Assembly: GCF_014698065.1 (NCBI RefSeq)
Contig: NZ_JACJSI010000027.1
Span: 20,825-84,824 of the forward strand
Direction: 5' to 3'
Origin: Nostoc flagelliforme FACHB-838
Lineage (GTDB): Bacteria; Cyanobacteriota; Cyanobacteriia; Cyanobacteriales; Nostocaceae
Length of the DNA: 64,000 nucleotides
The position numbers and the translations under genes were made by a program. The notes below the pieces were generated by a model. The model was given only the letters and a program-made list of their open reading frames with translations, ran no database searches and was not told where the DNA came from. Each line of letters starts with the position of its first letter. Positions within the stretch are counted from its first letter, which is position 1. Below, piece after piece: positions 47,269-56,217 of this stretch.

Positions 47269-47685
47269 TCAATCTGCATTATCTAAACGATCGCAATCAT
47301 ATCTACCTTTAATCTCTTGATTGAAAAAGCTGCCTATTGAGTCAGAAGAATGTAAATCTTCCCAAGTATCCTCGTCTACGCCTAAATACTGATAAACAGA
47401 TCCACTTTGAAATTCAACTTGCAAAATGTGTTCGTTGCGATCATAGCCTACAGCCATAGCCATTGAGGAGATAACTGGTAGCATGACAATTGGTTCTGCT
47501 TCAAAAGGCAATGCAGTCGTTTCGGCGATTACCTCGTTCAGTTCTTGCAATCCTTTGTAAGCTTGTATTGGCGCTGGAATTTCCAAAAACTCCAGTTCAT
47601 TGCCTCGATCTAGCAACAACTGCAAATATCCGTCAGAGTGAGCGATCGCTACTAAACTGCTCAAGTCTACCTTAGATAGCTTCAT
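47269..47685 (-). CDS. KTSC-domain protein
   Basis: The 138-residue protein has a C-terminal KTSC domain: LPVISSMAMAVGYDRNEHIL, VEFQSGSVYQYLGVDEDTWE and SIGSFFNQEIKGRYDCDRL. The family is named for lysyl-tRNA-synthetase-associated C-termini and is thought to bind RNA or protein. The N-terminal half (VDLSSLVAIAHSDGYLQLLL) is not assignable. It is soluble and monocistronic. Function not known. Confidence 0.75.
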   Translation of the reverse strand: MKLSKVDLSSLVAIAHSDGYLQLLLDRGNELEFLEIPAPIQAYKGLQELNEVIAETTALPFEAEPIVMLPVISSMAMAVGYDRNEHILQVEFQSGSVYQYLGVDEDTWEDLHSSDSIGSFFNQEIKGRYDCDRLDNAD

Positions 47686-47993
47686 TTCTTTTCTGCTCTT
47701 TTGTTGGCGTAGTCGGGAGTGTTAAAGTTTTATACAACACTTGATAGTTTTATAGTACAAATATACTGTAAAAGCATTTCGCCGTCAAGTTTTTTCACGA
47801 AGCGAGATTTTGCGGTAGATAAGACTTCTTGCAGAAGTGGGGAAAAGGGGAAGGTGGGGCCCTGTCTAGGGATAAGGGGCGGGGGTAAAGGGATGGAATT
47901 TTCCCTTTCCCTTTTACCTTTAACCTTTTCCCAACATCTTGGCATTTGTTACTTTTGCAAGATGTCTATAAACGAATACTGCTATTGTTAAAG
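47686..47993. other. Intergenic region, low-complexity GC-rich patch
   Basis: About 308 bp between the KTSC gene and the methyltransferase gene. A purine-rich patch (47839-47890, GGGGAAAAGGGGAAGGTGGGG and similar) and a pyrimidine-rich patch (47900-47930) are approximately complementary, so long hairpin formation is possible. The open frames here follow this repeat and are not genes. Confidence 0.5.
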
Positions 47994-48959
47994 CTAATCG
48001 TACTTAATACGTTTGCTTCTAGCGATCGCCTGTACTAACATTTTTGGCAGCCAAAAAAGATAAGAATATACTTGTTTTGCCTGACTATAAAGCGAGAACA
48101 GCTTTGCTTCACTCAATAAAGTATATGGGCGAACTGCTCTGAGAATTTCTCCAAACTTATCTTTATTCACGGTTTGAATTGAACCGCTAACAGGATAATC
48201 TTTTAAATGTGGAGGTAAGCGCCAGTCAATATTAGCATCAGGCTGATGTATTACAGGCTCAACATTTCCTCGCCATGCAACTCCCATAATTTGCATAGTA
48301 TGGTACACCATTGTGTTCCATCCTTTCTCTTTTAAGTAGTCTAAGCCTTGACCGACATCGGGAGAAGCCAAATCATGAAATAAAATTAAAGCATCTGCTT
48401 CTGCAAGTTGTTCGCAGATAATTGTATCATTGAGCGGAGCAGGTGCTTCATGATTGCCATCTATAAATATCAATGACCATTTACGTTGAAATTTATTTGC
48501 AATTTCCTCTACTTTTTGAGGGCTAGATCCTGGTATTAAATTCACAGATTCTTTAACGCCTGCCCACTTCAACGAGTCTGTGACGCTTTCATTGAATAAT
48601 TGTTCAGATAACATAGGATCGATTACATCTAGCTTTACTCCTCCCAGAGCTAAATGACAAGCTGACCAACCCATCCAGCAACCTATTTCTAAAGCTTTTT
48701 TACCACGAAATTTCAAGGCTGTATTGTATAAAATATGAGCTTCATCTCTGCTGACAAATCCTACACCCTGCTGTCGCTTATCCACGTACCAGTTATGAGT
48801 GATATCTCGCCGCAAGTATAACCAAAAGGAATCATATTTATTTCCCAAAATTATATTTGGGAAACACAAATCTGGTTGAATCGTGGAAAATCCTGGTGAA
48901 ACATAATCCCCTTTTGGCAATAAATTTGCTTCAATCACTTTTACTGTTTTTTCATTCAT
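47994..48959 (-). CDS. Class I SAM-dependent methyltransferase (Methyltransf_24-like)
   Basis: The 321-residue protein has a Rossmann core with GKKALEIGCWMGWSACHLAL (SAM motif I), VKLDVIDPML (motif II acidic end) and WSLIFIDGNHEAPAPLNDTI followed by ALILFHDLASPDVGQG, resembling cephalosporin hydroxylase/CmcI-like methyltransferases. Cluster context gives no substrate. It is soluble, has no fused domain, and stands alone. The long intergenic stretch upstream may contain its promoter. Confidence 0.78.
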   Translation of the reverse strand: MNEKTVKVIEANLLPKGDYVSPGFSTIQPDLCFPNIILGNKYDSFWLYLRRDITHNWYVDKRQQGVGFVSRDEAHILYNTALKFRGKKALEIGCWMGWSACHLALGGVKLDVIDPMLSEQLFNESVTDSLKWAGVKESVNLIPGSSPQKVEEIANKFQRKWSLIFIDGNHEAPAPLNDTIICEQLAEADALILFHDLASPDVGQGLDYLKEKGWNTMVYHTMQIMGVAWRGNVEPVIHQPDANIDWRLPPHLKDYPVSGSIQTVNKDKFGEILRAVRPYTLLSEAKLFSLYSQAKQVYSYLFWLPKMLVQAIARSKRIKYD

Positions 48960-49386
48960 AAATTACTCTCTAAGCGTTTAAAATGCAGTTTTTCACTCTC
49001 CCCTTGTATGCTATGGTGTACACACAAATCGTAAAATCTTTACCTTGTAAAATACAAGCCTTAGTAGGCAAGGTTCTGAGTTGAGCAAGCTTTTTCTCAA
49101 TATTGTCAGCTTATTGATGTTATCGTAAGGTAAAATCAAGGATTTAAAAAATAATTTTCCGTTCTTTTCCTTGCAAAAGCCCCTTATTTTGGGGAATGCT
49201 GAGGGGATAAATGCAATTTTCTAATAAGATAAACCCAAAGAAAGCTGTAGGGGCGCAAGAACTTTGCGCCCCTAAAAATTGCATGAGTGCTTAAAGGTTC
49301 TCCGCATTGCCTGCTAATCATGGTACTCGCGCCTTAATACCTGCTATATGCCTGATAATTAATAAAGCAATTTACAGGGAGCAAAG
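48960..49386. repeat. Intergenic region with a nested inverted repeat (49211-49284)
   Basis: A 74-bp element has outer arms ATGCAATTTT (49211-49220) and AAAATTGCAT (49275-49284) and inner arms TAGGGGCGCAA (49248-49258) and TTGCGCCCCTA (49264-49274). The inner palindrome is a GGGGC[AG]CAA family member. Its nesting suggests a miniature inverted-repeat element. GGGAGCAAAG precedes the ATG of the aldo/keto reductase at 49387. Otherwise nothing is recognised. Confidence 0.65.
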
Positions 49387-50367
49387 ATGCAGAGTCGCCA
49401 AAAACTTTTCCTCCCAATCATGGGCTGCGGCACTTGGGCCTGGGGCAACCAACTGCTGTGGGGATATAACGAAAGTATGGATGACCAGTTGCAAGCCGTT
49501 TTTGACCTTTGTGTGAGCAACGGTGTGACTTTATTTGATACAGGTGATTCTTACGGAACTGGGAGATTGAATGGTCGGAGTGAATTACTTTTGGGACGAT
49601 TTAATCGACAATATGTCGGTTTAGGTAAAGAAAATATTTGTATTGCTACTAAGTTGGCTGCTTACCCGTGGAGATGGACACGCCAATCAATGGTTAATGC
49701 TTGCAAAGCATCTGCTCAACGGTTGGGAAAGAATGTAGATTTGGTACAGATGCATTGGTCTACAGCAAACTACGCTCTTTGGCAAGAAGAAGGGTTGTTA
49801 GATGGTCTTGCCGATGTCTATGAGCAAGGACTGGTAAAGGGAGTGGGACTATCCAATTATGGGCCGAAACGGCTTAAGCAAGTGCAGATAAAGTTTGCTG
49901 AACGAGGCGTTCCGATTAGTACTCTGCAAGTTCAATATTCTTTATCGTCTACATATCCTGTCACCCAACTAAAGCTCAAAGACTTTTGTGATGAGTTGGG
50001 AATTAAATTAATTGCCTACAGCCCGCTAGCTTTGGGACTACTGACAGGAAAATACTCTGAGCAAGGCCCTTGGCCTAAAGGCATCCGAGGTCTATTGTTT
50101 AGGCAGATATTACCAGGGATGCGATCGCTTTTGGGATGTTTGCAAGAGGTGGCACAGTTCAGAAATAAAACTATGTCACAGGTGGCAATTAATTGGTGCA
50201 TCTGTAAAGGGACTATTCCCATCCCTGGAGCAAAGAGCGTTGAACAAGCGAGGGAGAATCTTGGTGCATTGGGTTGGCAATTAGACGCTGGTGAGATTGC
50301 AGAGTTGGACAAGGCGGCAGCAAATGCAGACAAAAAAATGGTGCAAAATATCTTTCAAACTAAGTGA
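49387..50367 (+). CDS. Aldo/keto reductase
   Basis: The 326-residue TIM-barrel oxidoreductase keeps the catalytic tetrad: aspartate in FDTGDSYGTGRLNGRSE, tyrosine in the same segment (GDSY), lysine in ICIATKLAAYPWRW, and histidine in LVQMHWS. The C-terminal NADPH region is GTIPIPGAKSVEQARENLGA. It is one of the AKR families related to potassium-channel beta subunits and YajO. It would reduce small aldehydes or ketones with NADPH. The start is ATG at 49387 with a modest ribosome site. Substrate unknown. Confidence 0.9.
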   Translation: MQSRQKLFLPIMGCGTWAWGNQLLWGYNESMDDQLQAVFDLCVSNGVTLFDTGDSYGTGRLNGRSELLLGRFNRQYVGLGKENICIATKLAAYPWRWTRQSMVNACKASAQRLGKNVDLVQMHWSTANYALWQEEGLLDGLADVYEQGLVKGVGLSNYGPKRLKQVQIKFAERGVPISTLQVQYSLSSTYPVTQLKLKDFCDELGIKLIAYSPLALGLLTGKYSEQGPWPKGIRGLLFRQILPGMRSLLGCLQEVAQFRNKTMSQVAINWCICKGTIPIPGAKSVEQARENLGALGWQLDAGEIAELDKAAANADKKMVQNIFQTK

Positions 50368-50737
50368 AATTTTAACGTTGCTGAATTTAGTTGAAAAGTA
50401 CTGTAAAACGAAGACTTTTGTAAGGGATTTCCAAGGAATAAATTATCCCAAAAAACGAACCACAGAGACAAGGCAGCGCGGTCTTGGGGTTTCCCCCATG
50501 AGCGACTGCCGCGCAGAGAACACAGAGAGAGGAGAGATTAAGAGGATTTTTGTGTCAGTTTTGGAATATTTTTTTATTTGGAAGTCCCTAATAACTTGAG
50601 TGATATCATGTCCGCTTAAATAATTGTCATTGCAAACGAAGTGAAGCAATCCCAAAAGCCTTGCGATTGCTTCGTTCCACTTCGTTGCACTCGCAATGAC
50701 ATATCACAAGTAATTTGCCTGACACGATATGATGAGA
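50368..50737. repeat. Intergenic region with inverted repeat (50626-50700)
   Basis: Between the aldo/keto reductase and the next gene, GTCATTGCAAACGAAGTGAA on the left and a GCACTCGCAATGAC end on the right form an imperfect long hairpin. It belongs to the GTCATTGCGAGCG family seen at 46984-47041. Another GC-rich patch (50470-50530) contains GGGGTTTCCCCC. No gene is evident. Confidence 0.65.
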
Positions 50738-51133
50738 CTATACGGTTTGGGTGTTATTAGTAGATACTTCTTCTGTACCAGTTTTTAAGCGGCTGACTAA
50801 GCTTCTGCGGACGCGAGTGCTTTTGCGAACACCACCCGCCATTTCATATTCATGACTATCTTTGCCGTATTTAAAGGCAACTCCCAGAAGCATTTTTTCT
50901 GTCAAGTCGCTCAAAGTTGTTTCCAACTCTCTCATCTCATTTTTGTAAGAGTCAATCACAGCCAGAGTAGTATTATAAGCTTCTATTTTGCTACGGTACT
51001 GCTGAATTACTTGTGTAATATTTTGCAAGCTGCGAGCATCGCCAAAATCCATACTCGGATCAATTGCTTTGAGTCCGGACATTCTCAATTCAGCTTTTTC
51101 TAGAGCGCGATATGTACGCTTTTGACGAGGCAT
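50738..51133 (-). CDS. Conserved hypothetical coiled-coil protein
   Basis: The 131-residue protein is basic and helical. Its middle (QNITQVIQQYRSKIEAYNTT and SYKNEMRELETTLSDLTEKM) forms a likely coiled coil, and its end (GGVRKSTRVRRSLVSRLK) is strongly basic. There is no signal peptide or membrane helix. I do not recognise the family, but codon use and the clean ATG with upstream sequence support a real gene. It may be a DNA- or protein-binding adaptor. The downstream neighbour is not on the same strand. Confidence 0.6.
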   Translation of the reverse strand: MPRQKRTYRALEKAELRMSGLKAIDPSMDFGDARSLQNITQVIQQYRSKIEAYNTTLAVIDSYKNEMRELETTLSDLTEKMLLGVAFKYGKDSHEYEMAGGVRKSTRVRRSLVSRLKTGTEEVSTNNTQTV

Positions 51134-51799
51134 AATTATGTTCTTTTTATTGTGTTCTAGAACTAGCTTGCCTTACTAAAGCTTAATTATGGTTGAGTAA
51201 AATCCACAAACTTGGTGTTTAATGTAACGATAGACTCAGCAATATCCACTAAAACTATGATGTTTGTAACGAAAATTGTAGTGGTGCTGACTAAACTTGT
51301 AACATTGTAACGAAAATTATGATGTTTGTAACAAAAATCGTAGCGGTGCTAACTAAACTCGTTATTTTATTAGCAAAATCGTAAGATTGTAACGAAAATT
51401 ATGATGTTTGTAACAAAAATCGTAGTGGTGCTAACTAAACTCGTCATTTTAGTAACTTAAAGCGCGATGTTAGTGGCGATGTTTAGTAACGGCAACTAGT
51501 TTCAATTCAAAAAGCTTAGATATCACACGCAATATATAGAGAAAGTAATGCTGAACTCTGCAAAATCTGTAACGCTGAGTAAAATATGGGTTCTTTAAGT
51601 CAGTTACGGAATTTAGAACAAAAGCGGTGTGTTAATAAGTAAATAAGATACACATAGTCAAGGCAGGATATGATACTTGAAACTACGGAGATCGCTATTC
51701 TCTCATCAACCAAGGTGCGATCGTTAAACGTTTCCGCAAAGACAACGCCTAACAACCTTGATAAGATGGAAAAAATAGTTTAACCTCACTCCCAAGGTT
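51134..51799. repeat. Intergenic region with ~50-bp tandem repeats (about 51255-51455)
   Basis: A unit AAAATTATGATGTTTGTAAC followed by AAAAATCGTAGTGGTGCTAA and CTAAACTCGT occurs about three times (starting near 51256, 51314 and 51396), with the first copy diverged. GTAACGAAAAT and GTAACATTGTAACG link the copies. It has no spacer of CRISPR type. The rest of the 666 bp contains no gene. Confidence 0.75.
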
Positions 51800-52054
51800 A
51801 TGAGTAACATTAATATTTCCTTGCCTGAGTCGATGAAAGCCTTTATTGAAGAACAAGTGGCTCAAAGTGGCTACGGTTCAGTTAGCGAATATCTGCAAGA
51901 ATTAATTACTCAAGACCAAAAACGCAAGAAGCAAGAACATATAGAAGAACTTTTAATTGCAGGACTTGAAAGTGGAGAAGCAGTAGAAGTTAATGATGAA
52001 TGGTGGCAGCAAAAACGCACACACTTGATTAACCAGATGCATCAAGAGAAATAA
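51800..52054 (+). CDS. ParD-type antitoxin (ribbon-helix-helix)
   Basis: The 84-residue protein begins NINISLPESMKAFIEEQVAQ and continues GYGSVSEYLQELITQDQKRK, the ParD/CopG ribbon-helix-helix DNA-binding and dimer segment. The C-terminal tail (GLESGEAVEVNDEWWQQKRT) would wrap the toxin. It binds and neutralises the ParE-like product encoded directly downstream and probably represses the pair's promoter. The toxin reading frame begins at its stop codon. Confidence 0.88.
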   Translation: MSNINISLPESMKAFIEEQVAQSGYGSVSEYLQELITQDQKRKKQEHIEELLIAGLESGEAVEVNDEWWQQKRTHLINQMHQEK

Positions 52055-52371
52055 TAACAAAGCGGATAGTCATTACACCCAAAGCCAGTTTAGATATTGA
52101 TGAGTATTTTGCTTATATTGCCCAAGACAACCCCGACACGGCACTTTTATTTTTTGACTCTGTAAGAGAAACTTTTGCACAGTTAGCAAGAATGCGTGGA
52201 ATGAGTAGCCGTTATCCTGTGGATAATCTTCGTTTACAAGGTTTACGTAAATGGGCTGTTAAAGGATTTAAAAAATATTTAATTTTTTACTTTGAGCGAG
52301 ATGAAAGTATTGAAGTTGTCTGGATTCTCTATGCGGGGCAAGATATAGAAAAGATTTTAGAACAGGAGTGA
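52051..52371 (+). CDS. ParE-type toxin without a canonical start codon
   Basis: An open frame from 52051 to the TGA at 52369-52371 encodes about 106 residues: IVITPKASLDIDEYFAYIAQ, RLQGLRKWAVKGFKKYLIFY and VVWILYAGQDIEKILEQE are characteristic of ParE/RelE-fold toxins. The frame overlaps the antitoxin stop (ATAATA at 52051-52056). There is no ATG, GTG or TTG near the start; the first in-frame ATG is about 45 codons in. Either a rare AUA/AUU start is used, coupled to antitoxin translation, or an ATG has mutated and the toxin is off. The normal residues are otherwise intact. Confidence 0.65.
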   Translation: MITKRIVITPKASLDIDEYFAYIAQDNPDTALLFFDSVRETFAQLARMRGMSSRYPVDNLRLQGLRKWAVKGFKKYLIFYFERDESIEVVWILYAGQDIEKILEQE

Positions 52372-52476
52372 TATTGATTAGCGATCGCTTGTATGATTAC
52401 TTTGGTTGAGCGATGTCTACGACGGGCTACGCCTAAGCTTTTCTCTCATCAATACAAATACTATATCTTCTGAGTT

Positions 52477-53223
52477 CTACGCTTCTATCTCAGATACATT
52501 CAAACCTATTAACCTAGCTACCTGTTCTACTGTCATTCCAGACTCAAGTAAATTGCGTGCAGTTTGTAATAACTGCGATTCTACTTTATCTGCCCTTTGG
52601 CGTTCCTTTTCTTCAGGAGTTGGCAGCAATTCTCCTGCCAAATTTGCCCAGCGTAACCAAGTAGCATCAATACCTTTATAACTTCCCTGCCACAACTGTA
52701 ATGCTAACCCTAAAGATTGACTCACTAACTGATTTTGAGCATTGAATGCAATAGGTTGATAAGCTCCTTTTTCAATAGAAAAACCAGCCAAATCATTAGG
52801 GTTAAAAGGGTCATACCAGAAATATTCTGGCACACGCATTTGATTTTGATAAATCAGCTTTTTCTCATTTTTGTCTGCTTGGGCTGTGCTGTCAGAAAGC
52901 AACTCAATAACTACATCTGGTGCTTTCCCCTCTTCCCAAACTACCCAACTGCGACGTTCTCCTTTCGGGACTCCCAAGACAGCAAAAAAGTCTGGCCCTT
53001 TAAAGTCTTTGTTTCGCACCTGCGCCAGACTGTAATAAACGAACATATTACCGCCGATAAAACCATCTTCTCGTTCTTCCAACCAAGGTATCAAAGCATC
53101 TATCAGCAAATCCATCTGGGCTTTGTGTCGTGCGCTTTCCATCGGAATACCGTCATCGTCTGGTAATTCTGCTTGGGTGGGTGGGAGTTGAATATCTGGT
53201 GCAGCTAGGGTAGTTTCTGACAT
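52477..53223 (-). CDS. Uma2-family (DUF820) putative restriction endonuclease
   Basis: The 248-residue protein has the Uma2 PD-(D/E)XK core: GKAPDVVIELLSDSTAQADK holds the conserved P-D and the acidic residue before DS, followed by NEKKLIYQNQMRVPEYFWYD. The family is greatly expanded in cyanobacteria and its function is unknown. The C-terminus has RARxx-like helices (LQTARNLLESGMTVEQVARL), a DUF820-associated tail. It is soluble. The neighbouring parDE-like pair may be unrelated. Confidence 0.86.
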   Translation of the reverse strand: MSETTLAAPDIQLPPTQAELPDDDGIPMESARHKAQMDLLIDALIPWLEEREDGFIGGNMFVYYSLAQVRNKDFKGPDFFAVLGVPKGERRSWVVWEEGKAPDVVIELLSDSTAQADKNEKKLIYQNQMRVPEYFWYDPFNPNDLAGFSIEKGAYQPIAFNAQNQLVSQSLGLALQLWQGSYKGIDATWLRWANLAGELLPTPEEKERQRADKVESQLLQTARNLLESGMTVEQVARLIGLNVSEIEA

Positions 53224-53287
53224 AGCTTTTCACCTTGTGGGTAGGCGTGACGGGTATTTTTATATTAAGCGATCGCAGAAATTACAG

Positions 53288-54514
53288 TTAATTTGCTTTC
53301 GACAGTTTTTCAATTTGTCCAGTAAAGTATGCTTCTTGATGTTTGAGTTGTTGCGCCAGTTGTAACCCTTTTTGAAAAGCTGTTAGTGCTTGAGGAAATT
53401 CTTTGCGTTCTAGATACAATTGCCCAATTTGGTCATAAGCTTCCATCATTCCGTAAAAGTTAGCAGCTTGCCCCTGTGTCTGCACAAGAATTTGGCTAGC
53501 CTGCAAAGCCTCGTCTGTTTGTCCTTGCGAACGATACAGCGCAATTAATTTCTGCAAAGCTTCACCAGCAGGAACAAACTCCTTTAATTGCCAAGCAGTA
53601 GTGTAAGCTTCTTGATAATTTTTAAACGCTTCTAGCAGTAAGTTAGGATCTTTCTTCGCTAGAGATTCGTAATCTGAAGCGATCGCTAGCTTTAATTCTG
53701 GTATTTTAGTAAGATCATTTGCATTGATGTAAATTTCTGCTAGTGTGCTAAGTACATTCAATGACTGCTGCGATTGGTTGGTCTGCTCGTAAATATAAGC
53801 CAGTCGTTGCAGATATGTAACCTCATTTACACCATCGCCAAAAGATGTAGCTAAACTCAACAATTCTTCGTAGATTGGCGCAGCTTTGCGATAATCAAAC
53901 CAACTCAAATGCAGTTCTCCAATTGTTTTGAGGGTTTCTACTACTGCTGTTTGCTGTTTTTGTTCTCGCACCACTAACAAAACTTGGTTGTAAGCTTCTA
54001 TGGCTAGTTTAGACGATCGCACATTTTTGTAAGCTTCACCTAGCGGTCGCCACAATTCTAGATCAATTGGGACAGTTTTTTTCTGAGATTGCGCCTGCTT
54101 TTGAATAGTTTGCAATCGTTCAGTAATATATTGTACTTCTTGTCCGTCGTTTTGCTGCCAAGCGATCGCGCCAACTCGTGATAATGCTTGCACCTCTCCT
54201 AATGAACCTAAAAAGCGCCGCAAACGCAATTCTCGATTCCAAATTTCAAACGCCGCTACCTGTTCACCTGCTTGCAGTTTCGCCGCCGCTTCTTGATTTA
54301 ACGCATCCAACGCTGGTTCTAACTTTTGCTGTTCTTGGAGAGTTAACGGCTGTTTGTCGTTGGGCGAACGTGGTGACAGTGGATCGGGTGTGGTAATCTC
54401 TAGAGGATTGGGCGGAAATTTATCCGGTGGTTTGGGTTTGTTAGTCTGTGCCAGCGTTAAGGAACTACTAAAAAGTATAGTGGCAGTAGCGATCGCAATT
54501 AAGCGCCTGAGCAT
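53288..54514 (-). CDS. Exported tetratricopeptide-repeat protein
   Basis: The 408-residue protein starts with a signal peptide (LRRLIAIATATILFSSSLTLA), then a proline-rich stretch (KPKPPDKFPPNPLEITTPDP). A TPR array follows over about residues 80-405: EIWNRELRLRRFLGSLGEV, SSKLAIEAYNQVLLVVREQK, YRKAAPIYEELLSLATSFGD, and EFPQALTAFQKGLQLAQQLK. It is periplasmic or lumenal. TPR proteins serve as scaffolds; the partner is not visible here. It is monocistronic. Confidence 0.83.
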   Translation of the reverse strand: MLRRLIAIATATILFSSSLTLAQTNKPKPPDKFPPNPLEITTPDPLSPRSPNDKQPLTLQEQQKLEPALDALNQEAAAKLQAGEQVAAFEIWNRELRLRRFLGSLGEVQALSRVGAIAWQQNDGQEVQYITERLQTIQKQAQSQKKTVPIDLELWRPLGEAYKNVRSSKLAIEAYNQVLLVVREQKQQTAVVETLKTIGELHLSWFDYRKAAPIYEELLSLATSFGDGVNEVTYLQRLAYIYEQTNQSQQSLNVLSTLAEIYINANDLTKIPELKLAIASDYESLAKKDPNLLLEAFKNYQEAYTTAWQLKEFVPAGEALQKLIALYRSQGQTDEALQASQILVQTQGQAANFYGMMEAYDQIGQLYLERKEFPQALTAFQKGLQLAQQLKHQEAYFTGQIEKLSKAN

Positions 54515-54726
54515 GGGTACTTTGCCTAGAATTAGTTACATAAGGTTATTCTACGATTCAACTAAAGCATCCTGATTTTCTCCTCCAGTTAGAGCATTCA
54601 TCGTATATCTAATTTAAAAATTGCGTAGGCAAAGCCCACCAAAGGTATCGTAACCAGGATTTTTGAGTCTAGAAAGTGTCAAAATAATCCTAGATAATTT
54701 TTAAGCAATTAGTTAATCATCTTCTA

Positions 54727-55317
54727 ATGACTCACTCTACTGATATCGCAACTCTAGCCCGTTGGATGGCAGCTGACTTTAGCAATCAAGAACAAGCCTT
54801 TGAAAATCCGCCTTTTTATGCCCATATCCGCGTGTGTATCCGTCCCCTTCCCTTAGAATTGTTCTCAGGCGTAAGTTTGTTTCTCGAACAAGCTTATGAC
54901 TTTATGCTCAATCAACCTTACCGGATGCGGGTAATGAAGTTGATTCCGGCAGAAAACCACATTGCTATTGAACACTACACCGTTAAAGAAGAACAAAAAT
55001 TTTACGGTGCATCTCGTCAACCCGAACGCCTCAAAGAGTTGTCTGTTGACCAATTGCAAAAAATGTCAGGTTGCAACATGATTGTAGAGTGGACAGGTAA
55101 TAGCTTTAAAGGCAAAGTTGAACCTGGTAAAGGTTGCATAGTGGTTCGTGATGGCAAAAATACTTATCTAGATAACGAATTTGAAATTGACGCTAAAGAA
55201 TTTTTCAGCCTCGACCGCGGAAGGGATTTAGACACCGATGAACATCTGTGGGGTTCTATCGCCGGGCCATTTCACTTTCTCCGTTGGGGCAATTTTGCCG
55301 ATGAAGTGAAGGTGTAA
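54727..55317 (+). CDS. cpcT: CpcT-type phycobiliprotein chromophore lyase
   Basis: The 196-residue protein matches the CpcT/CpeT family: ATLARWMAADFSNQEQAFEN, FYAHIRVCIRPLPLELFSG, EHYTVKEEQKFYGASRQPER and GCIVVRDGKNTYLDNEFEID. CpcT attaches phycocyanobilin to Cys-153 of phycocyanin beta subunits. It is cytosolic. The start ATG at 54727 precedes the conserved family segment. It lies upstream of the tRNA-Cys gene that marks the CAST insertion site and is not part of the transposon. CpeT and CpcT paralogs are hard to separate by eye. Confidence 0.85.
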   Translation: MTHSTDIATLARWMAADFSNQEQAFENPPFYAHIRVCIRPLPLELFSGVSLFLEQAYDFMLNQPYRMRVMKLIPAENHIAIEHYTVKEEQKFYGASRQPERLKELSVDQLQKMSGCNMIVEWTGNSFKGKVEPGKGCIVVRDGKNTYLDNEFEIDAKEFFSLDRGRDLDTDEHLWGSIAGPFHFLRWGNFADEVKV

Positions 55318-55556
55318 TAATTGAGGAGTGGGGAGTTATAACTCATAATTCAATCTGCCAAGAGTTGTTTGTGCTATATGTCAACCTGTGATTAGGATTT
55401 TCTAGCGATCGCCTAAATACTACCAGAAACATCCAGTTAACCCACTATCTCTACCTCAGAATCCTATGCTATCATGGTTTAACTAGCGTTCTATGGCTAC
55501 AAAATGGTTACTAAGATACCTTAGAAACATCAAAGTAGTCCAGGGAATCTTGCTGT

Positions 55557-55627
<71 letters not shown>

Positions 55628-55635
55628 TTTTGTAC

Positions 55636-55703
55636 TGTACATTAACTAATTATTTGTCACTGTTAACAGATTGATGTCAATGTTAACAAATTAAATGTCA
55701 CTG
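55636..55703. repeat. CAST end with TnsB-type binding repeats
   Basis: The end TGTACATTAACTAATTATTT is followed by TGTCACTGTTAACA (55655-55668), TGTCAATGTTAACA (55675-55688) and TGTCACTG (55696-55703), spaced about 20 bp. TGTACA at the tip and the TGTCA-type internal repeats match the ends of ShCAST-like elements, where they bind the transposase TnsB. The outermost tip is 9 bp from the tRNA gene. Confidence 0.8.
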
Positions 55704-55729
55704 CTATATGTATGTGGCATTTTTTAATA

Positions 55730-55759
55730 GCAGACCTCTGCCTTACCTTTCAACCCACC
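55730..55759 (-). ncRNA. CAST homing guide: repeat remnant plus 17-nt spacer matching tRNA-Cys
   Basis: On the minus strand the 13 bases GGTGGGTTGAAAG (55747-55759) equal the 3' end of the CRISPR repeat apart from one C-to-T change. They are followed by the 17-nt GTAAGGCAGAGGTCTGC (55730-55746), identical to tRNA-Cys positions 55574-55590; the next base differs. It lies between the transposon end and the array, apart from the array itself. This is the layout of the delocalised short-spacer homing guides known from V-K CASTs. Whether this single-copy guide is transcribed cannot be read. Confidence 0.82.
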
Positions 55760-55848
55760 ATAAATAAATTCAGTAATGTTTGAACTGTTATATCCAAACA
55801 TTATTTTTTAAGCTGATTTTGAGAACCAGCATTGAAATATTCCAATTC

Positions 55849-56030
55849 TTTCAACACGCCTCAAGCTAGGAGGGGCATTGAAACTCTTGAGGCTGAGAAA
55901 GGGTTTCAATAAAAGTTTCTTCTTTCAACCCGCCTCAAGCTAGGAGGGGCATTGAAACCTAAAGTTAAATTCCGCAATCTCTTTGTCTACAGCTTTCAAC
56001 CCGCCTCAAGCTAGGAGGGGCATTGAAACT
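55849..56030 (-). CRISPR. Type V-K CRISPR array, 3 repeats and 2 spacers
   Basis: Three 37-bp repeats lie at 55849-55885, 55923-55959 and 55994-56030. In the minus direction each begins GTTTCAATGCCCC and ends GGCGGGTTGAAAG, with TCCTAGCTTGA between these parts. Spacers are 37 bp (55886-55922) and 34 bp (55960-55993). The leftmost repeat carries one substitution (GGCGTGTTGAAAG), as expected for the last repeat, so transcription runs right to left, the same as cas12k. Spacer targets are not identifiable in this window. No adaptation genes (cas1, cas2) are nearby. Confidence 0.95.
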
Positions 56031-56217
56031 CCGCGCCTGAAACCCTTTATTTATTAAGTCTCCTAGAAGCACTTTTGACAGGACTACCAAAACCACTTGC
56101 TGGTTGACACTGAAAAAAGTAAATCAAGTGACAGCCCAAACTCTAGAAAGCATACGAACAAAGGGCTTTAAAGTTTTGGCAGGAGTACTAGGGAAATCGC
56201 CCCCGCTTTGCCATGCC

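Noticed and set aside
47719..47991. 90-codon open frame with a cysteine-rich end
   Set aside because: It runs through a purine-rich low-complexity patch and is antisense to another open frame; neither shows family features.
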